A stretch of 64,000 nucleotides of DNA from contig WHVA01000233.1 of the NCBI GenBank assembly GCA_015179125.1, positions 62,001 to 126,000 of the forward strand, given 5' to 3'. Below, piece by piece: positions 56,359 through 64,000 of the stretch (the first letter of the stretch is position 1; each line of letters opens with the position of its first letter). The translations under genes and the position numbers were made by a program. The notes under the pieces are model-generated. The model saw only the letters and a list, made by a program, of their open reading frames with translations, was not told the DNA's origin and searched no databases. Source of the DNA: Gautieria morchelliformis (lineage: Eukaryota > Basidiomycota > Agaricomycetes > Gomphales > Gomphaceae).

Positions 56359-59300
56359 ATGGCATCCTCATCGTCCACGCCGACCTCGCCTACCTCGCCT
56401 TCTCCGTCATCGTCAGCGATCCCCATAATCCGACCGGGAAAGTCCATCTTGAAGCGGCCTCCGCCCCCCAGCGCGGCTTCTTCTCGCTGTCGACACTTTC
56501 GAAACTCCTGCCAACATCCCCCACTACTCCCACACCCCCAAATGGTTCACTTACCGAAACTAGGGACACCCCTCTCAAGAGGGCGCATTTTATTCTGCCT
56601 CAGATGTCTACGGTTTACCCCATATCGTCCGCCAGCCCACCTTATACACCTAATATCAAGGAAGAGAAGCGAGGCATTGAAGAGAGAGAAGCAGAGAGGC
56701 GAAGAAGGATTGTCAGGAGTAATTCTTTAATCGGACCTGTCGAGAAAGAAGAGGATGGATGGTGGAGTCTGGATAAGGTAGGGACGTTCTATGCAGAGTG
56801 TTGCGTTGGGAGGGAGGAGCTAGCCAACCCTACCGTTTCTGCAGCGTTACGGGTACGTATCTGCATATGCGCCTGGATACCTGTGTCTGATACATCTGAA
56901 AACATTGGTGTCGATGCTAGCATGCCGGAACAACTTCACCTCGGTCACTGGACCTTTCTGGCATACAGCTGACCCCGCATGCTGCAGCAGCATTATCTGA
57001 CATCCTGACCATAGAATGGGGCTTGCGGAAGCTGGTACTACGCGAATGCGATCTCGATGAACTGGTGTGCACCATCCATTTAAGGGTATCCAGACCTTGC
57101 TTTCTCAACTATTCATGGTAGACCATAAAGCCAATGCTGCACGCACTTCTTATCACCAACACCCTTCTTTTTCTTTCTATTGCATCGAACAGAGGCATGA
57201 AAGCCTCTTCTTTTAAGCTTGTCGGTGCATACGTGGCAAAGGTGCGTTTGCCTGGATTTGGGTTATTGGTCGAGTCTCATGGATGTGTACCCTAGGCGAA
57301 AACACTGCAATATCTAGATCTAAGTCAGAATGCTCTGGACAAAAGGTCTATAGAGTCCATTGTCGGGTCTTTAGGTAGTGCACCGCCTCAGGTATCAGGG
57401 AGCGGGCACAATTCTCCACCCGCATCTCCACCCGCATCTCCAAGGCTCGAGCACCCGCATCTTTCATCATTGCAAACCTCAAACACCCTTCTCTCCTTGC
57501 GCGTGGATGACTGCTCGTTACGACCGGCCACGCTTGAGATACTTGGTACGTCAGGTGTACGGCCCTGCGGCTGGAGGGATTGAATAATTGATTATGTGCA
57601 GCTCACGCGGTGAGGACTTCCCCGCTTCGTAACATCTCCCTGCGGCATAATCGTATCACCGCCACGGGCGCAGTCGCCCTCGCCCTCATGATCAAGGATT
57701 ACCCAGACAGCGTCCCCAGTGTTACCACTACAACGTCTGCTGGCCTTGCCCCTAGCCCAGTCCCTCCCACTTCCATCTCCGCAACCCCCTCCTTCAACTC
57801 AGCGTCATCATCCCCGACACCCACACACTCTTCGCCGGTGAAGATCAAGGGCGGACCGATTCCCCCACCTCCGCGCCACCCAACCGTCGCCCACGCCACA
57901 CCACAGACAACCTACACTCCATACATACCGAAGGCGCGACGTGGTGTTGCAGCTGCCCGAGCATCCCCGAACGCGTCAGTACAGCAGCCCGTGAAACCCC
58001 TGAGTCTACAGGCCACGGCAGCAGGTCAGACACCGACTAACACACTCCTATTTGGAGAGAGTGTTCCCCTTATCACGTCCTCAGCGCAGGGAGGTGTTAC
58101 CACGCGACATCCACCGCCTGGGTTGTCCAGCATCTCGACGGCGAACTACAACAAGCACACACCGCATGAGAATGGTCCAAGCGCAGCGTTGCTTGATAGG
58201 GTTCGTGCGTTGGACAACCTACCAAGACTCGGTGCGCTGAGGACGCTGGATTTGAGAGGAAATGATATCAGGGTGCGTCACCAATATCGGCGGTCTCTCT
58301 TGTGCTGATGTACATCAACAGGGCGGGATCACATACATCGCACAGGTGCTCAAGCGGAATCGGACCCTCAAGCTACTCAATTTGAGCGAAAATAAGATTG
58401 ACGTACAGGGACTTGTCGTTCTTGCTGAGGCCTTGGTGCGCCAGACTCGTGCTCAGCCGTTCGGATCCAATAAATGACCATAGATATCAGAAATACAACT
58501 CTTGTTTAGAGACACTTGACTTAAGTAAGAACCCGTGTTGTGGCCCAGGGTTAGAAGGGGTACGTGGTGTAGATCTCCCGTTTCCCTCTGCTGACCGCAT
58601 TTGTAGATTCAGTCCCTTCGGACAGCATTCACCCTCAACACATCCCTCAAACGGCTCTTCCTTTCCTCAACATCGCTCACCCCGTCAGGTGCCATTGCAC
58701 TCGCCGAGTTCCTTCCGGAGTCCACTTCTCTCCTTCACCTCGACTTGACTGTGAACAGCCTCGATCATGCGGGGGTGCTCGCCCTTAGCGTAGGACTCAA
58801 GGCAAACTATACTATGCGCTGTCTGGATCTCAATATCCCGGCGGGAAACGAGGAGATGGCGCGGTGAGCATTTAAAAAACGGCCATTTAGCTCTTGAGAC
58901 CGCCGCTGAACACCATTGCAGGTTATGTCGCGAAATTCTCAGTTGTTGTGTGCGCAATACTGAGGAAGCTGAAAAGTTTGCACGTGCCGCTGGTGCAGAG
59001 GATGGTAACAATCGAGGAGCGGGTAAAGGCGTCTGGGGCATGATCGAGGAGAGTGAATTGGCTCGGTCCATCCGTACTTCGGATGACTTGAAGGCGAGCA
59101 AGATGATACATGTCGAGCATCGTGACTTTTGCTTATACAGTCACGCTACAGAACGAGAACAACGATGTGCTTGCGCAGGCCCGCGAGTGCAAGGTCCGAT
59201 TAGAGGAACTATTCTCGGGGACCGATGCATCATCCCTCGCTCCACGGGTACCCAATCAAGACGTGGATCCGCTGTTGATTCCACGCACAAAGGCATTGCT

Positions 59301-60213
59301 TCCGTCACTAGCAACGTTGATCCAATCTACTGTAGATCCCATGCAGATGGGGGAACTCTTGGCGCTCAATGATGCTTTAACATCGCTTCTACAGCGCAGC
59401 ACACCAGGACCTCCAAGTCTAACCGATAGGTCGCAGGATTCGCATCAATCCCAGATGGATGAACAGCCAGTCATACATACTCAGAACCCCAGCTCCTCTA
59501 ACAGTCTAGGGTTGGGAAATGGGAGCGCTCATAGTGCTGCCCTCCCACCAACGAGCACTATTATCGACACAGCGTCAAGACACGAATCCGACAGCGACGA
59601 CCCGGCACTGTTCAGCCCCAGGGTGGATAAGGGCAAGGGCAAAGCGATGGAGGATGCTTCTCCTGTTCTGCAGAAGTTGATCATGAGTCCTACATTTTCG
59701 ATCACAGATTCGGATGAAGAAGACGAAGAGCAGCGACATGCGGCCGAGGAAATGGAACTGGACGAAAACGGCAGACCATTTCCCTTACCATCTCCTACGG
59801 ACAGGTATGCTTGCACGCAAACTTTTGATCCCTGACCTTAATATTTGCTGATCTCCAGGTCGCGGAGCTGGGTGGAGGAAGAGGGCGAGATATTCCGAAA
59901 GGGTCAGGCGCTTCTGAGTGCGGAAGAGATGGAGAGCGAATATGCTGGAGAGGAGCTTCGGCAAGGGGTGAGTATTAAACCACACGCTATCCGATGTGAC
60001 TTTGAACCGTGTGTATAGCTCTTGGAGGCGGAGCTTGAGCGGCCCCCAGCACGCCAACTTGACCATGAAGGTGATTTATTCGACGAAGATATGCTAGCGA
60101 CCCCCCCAGAACCGCCAGACATATCGGATCCCCCTATGTCTCCGACGACACCTTCCCCGCGGCCATATGTTGCTCGCCAACGGTCGACCTCATTCGACAA
60201 TTCGAAGACTTGA
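56359..60213 (+). CDS. Large leucine-rich-repeat (RNI-like) protein; one-base frame break in exon 1
   Basis: Exon 1 starts MASSSSTPTSPTSPSPSSS, then IRPGKSILKRPPPP. After the C6 run at 56464-56469 the frame must shift by one base to continue QRGFFSLSTLSKLLP, KRAHFILPQMSTVYPISSA and EEDGWWSLDKVGTFY. Later exons: about 56930-57064, 57122-57241, 57296-57545, 57602-58272, 58322-58435, 58491-58559, 58607-58863, 58922-59097, 59141-59804, 59859-59967, 60019-60213. LRRs: LDLSGIQLTP, KTLQYLDLSQNALD, LRNISLRHNRIT, LRTLDLRGNDIR, KLLNLSENKID, LETLDLSKNP, LHLDLTVNSLDHAG. A disordered Ser/Thr/Pro insert lies in exon 5, and the C-terminus is acidic (DSDEEDEEQ). Likely a protein-binding scaffold; partner unknown. 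The frame break is either an assembly error or a null allele. Confidence 0.75.
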
Positions 60214-60475
60214 GCGGCCGGCGCGTTGCACACATGACTTGCTCCCACACTAGCATATTGTTGGGAAGCGCGGTGCCTTGCTTGACTTTGATCTTGTCTA
60301 GGCTTGACTTTTACTTTACTTACGTCGTGTAATTGGAGTGTGTGTCTGTTGTGTTGAGGCGTCTAAGAGTGAAGCACGTATCTCGGACATTCCCGTCATC
60401 ACTGCAACATTTAAACCCTGTACCCAAATTTTAGTACTCTTTTCTTTACCTTCTTCTATACCTCTGGTCGCAAGA

Positions 60476-61426
60476 ATGGCACCTCGCAAAGCCCTCGTCG
60501 ACACTTCCACCGAACGAAGACGATCCTCTAGAATAGCGGATAAGCCCAAGTCGCCCGTGGAGGAGAAAGCAGCACCCAAACCACGTGTAAAAAAGGGTGG
60601 CAAGAAACGGGAGGCTGACGGAGACGAAGGAGAAGAAAACGGGAAGCCACTCCCGAAAAAAGTTGGTTTATTCGCGCGAATATCATAATATTCGCTGTGC
60701 TTATAGATAAAAACGTTTTGCTTCGCAGGCGAAAGGCAGTGGCGACGAGGATGGCGAAGAACAAGACGAACTGCCAGATGAAGGCGAGGACAAAGTCCTC
60801 AGCATTGGCGATTTATTGCCTACCGTGACTCTTAAAAACGAGAAAGATGAGGATGTGAACGTGGCTGAGCTCGCTGCGGAAAGGGGCCTCATCCTTTTCT
60901 TGGTTCCGAAAGCCGATACGCGTCAGTCAACCCTGCAGCCTTGGGATGCCAGTTTTTTGGACGTCTCCCGGTTTTTCTAATCTTTGGTACTTCAGCTGGC
61001 TGCACAAAGCAAGCATGCGGTTTCCGGGACTCATATCCCGATTTTACAAAACATGACTTCAACGTGTATTGCGTATCGGCCGACACCACCACCGCGCAAG
61101 CCAAATGGCAGACTAAGGTGCGATTCGTGTCATCTCTCTCACGTGTCAATGCTAGATTTTTGTTCCATTCAGCAACAATTGCCGTATTCATTGCTATCGG
61201 ACCGACAGCGGGTTTTGGTCAGGGCACTGGGAGCTGCGGATGGGAACAAAACCACCAGGAGCCATTTTATCTTCGAAAAAGGCGGCAAATTGGTGGACAG
61301 ACAGCTTCCTGTCAAGCCAGTAGAGAGGTCAGTTCTGTCCACTTACATACCCCGTTACTATTTACGGAGCAATCATTTGATAGCCCACAGCAGGCCCTGA
61401 AATTTGTCGAAAGCATCCAGGCTTAG
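60476..61426 (+). CDS. Nuclear BCP/Dot5-type peroxiredoxin (232 aa)
   Basis: Thiol peroxidase that reduces hydroperoxides with thioredoxin. Exons 60476-60661, 60729-60921, 60996-61117, 61173-61327, 61384-61426; 233 codons with stop. Basic N-terminal module (MAPRKALVDTSTERRRSSRI, KPRVKKGGKKRE), typical of the nuclear form. Thioredoxin-fold part: GDLLPTVTLKNEKDEDV, LILFLVPKADTPGCTKQACG with peroxidatic Cys and a second Cys five residues on (BCP pattern), YCVSADT, AKWQTK, PYSLLSD, ALGAADGNKTTRSHFIFEKG. The intron 60922-60995 is phase 1 and restores the conserved DTPGC. Confidence 0.93.
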
Positions 61427-62368
61427 CTCGGGCTCAGTCACTCACTGTACCAGCTACGCCCGCCAGGCGAATCTAACCCTGAAGACTCAATTAACCATCA
61501 TTTTGCTGTTGTTCTTGTCCCGCGCTTTGATCTTTGCTATCATGCAAGCATTGTACTTATTGTTGTAAAGAGTATGTGTAGGTTTACATGCACTCACGGA
61601 TTCATTGTACTTAGTGCTTGTCGAGTTTTAGTTGTGACAATCTTTAGCTAGGAACAAATTTAAGGTTGACCCATTCAAGTTGTGCCCGCCAGCGACACCT
61701 GGACAAGCAAGTGGGACTCAAGGGGCGGAATGGCCGGTGCCAGCCAAAGTAGACCTGAATTACTCGGTGGCGATGGCTCCGCATAGCAAACCCTCTTTAC
61801 AGGATTCTCGGTAGTTCACAGCCTTCTGTGAATGTTGTCGCGACGGGAGATGGAGCCGTGTCTTCATCGAAGTTCACCAGGACCTATACATGCCTTCTCG
61901 AGGTCGTGATCTCCACCTTGAGCTCAGTGGTGTACCTACATGAACTCGGTGCATCAGACTGGTGTTGTGTCCATCGATGGAGCTGGCGCCGCGTGCAATA
62001 TATATAAGCGATATGGAACGTCGTGGCATGACCAAACAGATACCTTCTGATATCAAGCCTTCTTTCCTGCATGGAGGTACTTCTAAGGAGCCACACGCAG
62101 GATGCCCGGTCCATCGAAAGAACAACTTCGAGTTGAGGGCGAGGGTGCAACGAAATTATCGGTCGGTCGGCTAGTGAGTGCGACGGAGGGAAGGTGTCAG
62201 TTGGAATTCTCAAAGAAGCTTCGGAGGCTACGGGGATGTACCGCCTTTGTAATTGCGGGAAACTTAAGTGACCACTCCTCCGGTCCACACCTCGCGACCT
62301 GGCCAGGTGAAAGTTCGCCCTTTGCGTCATGTGTTAGGTGCTTGGAGGCTTATGATCGTGATGAATTA

Positions 62369-62456
62369 ACAGACACTAGCTCTTCTGATAACACCAAGCG
62401 TTTTATCAGGCTTTGAGATAAAACGCTTGTGTATTATCAGAAGAGGTAGTGTCTGT
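62369..62456. repeat. Long hairpin, arms about 38-40 bp, 9-nt loop
   Basis: Left arm 62369-62407 (ACAGACACTAGCTCTTCTGA ... GCGTTTTATC), loop AGGCTTTGA, right arm 62417-62456, with one mismatch and small bulges. Confidence 0.95.
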
Positions 62457-62460
62457 GAAA

Positions 62461-62504
62461 TACAGCGGATTAATCAAATACTTACGGTATTTGATTACGC
62501 TGTA
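62461..62504. repeat. Hairpin, about 18-bp arms, 5-nt loop
   Basis: Left arm 62461-62481 (TACAGCG...TAATCAAATAC), loop TTACG, right arm 62487-62504; a 3-nt bulge on the left. Confidence 0.9.
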
Positions 62505-62643
62505 AGTATTCAGCGCGGGAAAATCCGAGATCAGACGCGCGGCTCGTCACTGCGCTTCAGCATCCACCAACGTCGACTCGCAGCAATAATAAGTGCAATG
62601 GCAATTTGGCCTCCAAATGGGGAAATGCAAGCTCTGTGACAAA

Positions 62644-62694
62644 ATTGTTTTCAAGCATGTGAGATCCCAGGGATCTCACATGCTTGAAAACAAT
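62644..62694. repeat. Perfect 24-bp hairpin, 3-nt loop
   Basis: Left arm 62644-62667 (ATTGTTTTCAAGCATGTGAG + ATCC), loop CAG, exact inverse at 62671-62694. Confidence 0.97.
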
Positions 62695-64000
62695 GATCCT
62701 CTCCCTGACCGCTGTGTATACGATCCACATCTTCTCGATGCCTTAGAAGATGCAGTCAAGAATGCTCTGCCGATACGCGTTGATCAAGCATTGACTTATC
62801 GGTTAGAGGCATTGCAGGTGTTGTATGGTCCGAGACACAATCGAGGCGTTGACTTCCCTGCGGAGAATATGGTTCAATGTTTTTAATGCAAAGCTGGCTA
62901 CACAGAGCAGGCTTTATCCTTGAAAGGTTTGTAACGGTTGAAGGTATAGGCGCAAGCTGTCAGTTTGCTAGTGCAGATACTACCCAACATCAGCGACTTG
63001 ACATTCAAGGACAATTAACACCTGTCGGTGTCGGTGTTGCTCCTGTGGATATCAGCATCATCGAGTTGTGAAGTGAGGAAATTGTAAGAGAATTCTGGAA
63101 AGATATCGTAAATCGTGCGCGGGGAGAGGTTCGACTCGATTGGGATGGGAGAGCTAGGTAGGATATCGTGGACAGGATTCTCCTCAAGGTGTGTGCCGCT
63201 AAGTAAATCTTAGTTGTCTTGTCTGACAATGTTCAGGTTACCACCTACTTGGTCTCTTATAACACGAAGTAGCTGTGCTGGACGGCTGCATCGCATCTCA
63301 TTGTCTTTCGTTTCGTGCATCACCCTCCACAAAATCCATACCTAGTCGTATCAGATATCATACAGGTGACGATACACGAGAGCCGGACCCAGATCCTGTT
63401 GACAAGCGAATTGGTGAACGCTGGATGACATGTATAGTGGGATGTTTACTTGGCAGTGTTGCAGCACATAGTCGGGGCCAATTTTATTTTGATGTAGAAG
63501 AGCTCACCTCTATCAGTGGAGATCCAAAGGCTACCCCGGCAGAAGAGGAATTAAATGCCTCGTCAGATGTGACCACATTGGCTGGAGAGACAAGCACCAC
63601 TCTAATTGGACACCACAGTCCGGGAGGCAAAGAAGTCGATATATTGATGTATGACTCCATATACCTTGTTGTGTTGCGTAAACCCATAACCCTGAGCATC
63701 CTTAGGCTTTCCTTGTGTTCTCAAAAGGAGAAGTCCCTTGTGCCTTAGCCGCCCCTTTAGTTGGTTCTCCATTACTGACGGAGACAGAACAATGCGACCA
63801 AGAAGGACTGCCGTATAGATATTGGAAGACAGAAGATATTTCGTCCTCACCGATTTCTTGGCTTAATGTACATGGCTTTCTTGGGCGTGGCAGCACTGGC
63901 ACGGTGTTCTCCGGCTCATGGCAGGGTAAAGATGTCGCTGTCAAGCTTGCAGAGAGTGAGGAGTCACGGGATAGATTGCACTTGGAAAGTCTTTGGTATG
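62680..64000 (+). pseudogene. Kinase gene with N-terminal extension, decayed and cut by the window end
   Basis: Blocks in order: DALEDAVKNALPIRV and YRLEALQVLYGPRHNRGVDF (62,735-62,860); a second frame with VGVGVAPVDISIIEL and IVREFWKDIVNRARGEVRLD (63,030-63,150); TTYLVSYNTK (63,239); then RGQFYFDVEELTSISG (63,475), DILMYDSIYLVVLR (63,636-63,677), a 50-nt intron 63678-63727 and EVPCALAAPLVGSP. It ends with a kinase glycine loop LGRGSTGTVFSGSWQGKDVA and VKLA, whose Lys is the ATP-binding residue. Four in-frame stops fall between about 63,069 and 63,272, so this copy is probably dead, though the kinase end is clean. It recalls an Agaricomycete family of kinases with a 300-residue N-terminal domain; this is from memory only. 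Confidence 0.55.

Larger units (their letters stand above)
61427..62679. other. Intergenic with hairpin cluster
   Basis: No supported gene. Its right part holds the three hairpins listed next. Confidence 0.5.

Noticed and set aside
1-64000. CRISPR array, operon or bacterial riboswitch
   Set aside because: No regularly spaced direct repeats; spliced genes and Pol III tRNA with intron show a eukaryotic nuclear sequence.

Overview
The window is nuclear DNA of a filamentous basidiomycete, most likely an Agaricomycete. Host genes are cut by many short GT-AG introns of about 45-60 bases. Families typical of that class are present: a FunK1 kinase remnant, a greatly expanded basidiomycete transposase family, a Ty3/gypsy chromovirus and a Ty1/copia solo LTR. 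No bacterial features are seen.

Bases 1-23,200 are a nested graveyard of mobile elements. A LINE (endonuclease, reverse transcriptase, RNase H, zinc knuckle, poly-A tail) fills 1-5871. A multi-exon transposase gene of a CACTA-like basidiomycete family runs from 7.6 to 11.9 kb, with two in-frame or near-frame tandem duplications just upstream. A broken chromovirus on the minus strand occupies 12.35-17.6 kb. After it come a 398-bp foldback palindrome (18.19-18.59 kb), a dead Tc1/mariner-like transposase (18.76-20.1 kb), a FunK1 kinase fragment (21.0-21.98 kb, minus) and a plus-strand gypsy fragment ending in a diverged LTR (22.1-23.2 kb).

Bases 24,900-64,000 are mostly host genes. In order they are: ATG13 (minus, in a very GC-rich block); a weak cysteine-rich ORF; a stand-alone glutamine-synthetase-like gene (minus) that is divergent from a DUR3-type urea transporter (plus) across a 771-bp intergenic promoter with GATA-factor sites; a Ser/Pro-rich protein; proteasome subunit beta-3 (PUP3, minus); tRNA-Ala(AGC) with an intron (minus); a small CsbD-like protein (minus); a copia solo LTR; an aldo-keto reductase with a hydrophobic C-terminal tail (plus); a short lysine-rich nuclear-type protein (minus); a bestrophin-family channel (minus); a large leucine-rich-repeat protein (plus); a nuclear BCP-type peroxiredoxin (plus); and the decayed N-terminal part of a kinase gene cut by the window edge.

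I rebuilt exon-intron models by hand for ATG13, the GS-like gene, DUR3, PUP3, AKR, bestrophin, LRR and peroxiredoxin. In each, exon lengths sum to an intact frame, except that the LRR gene needs one base inserted. The most unusual observations are the DUR3 gene with seven exons of 21 nt or less (two of only 6 nt), a GC-AG intron in the bestrophin gene, a 186-nt first exon shared by two neighbouring genes, and two clusters of near-perfect short-loop hairpins (43.2-44.0 kb and 62.37-62.70 kb).
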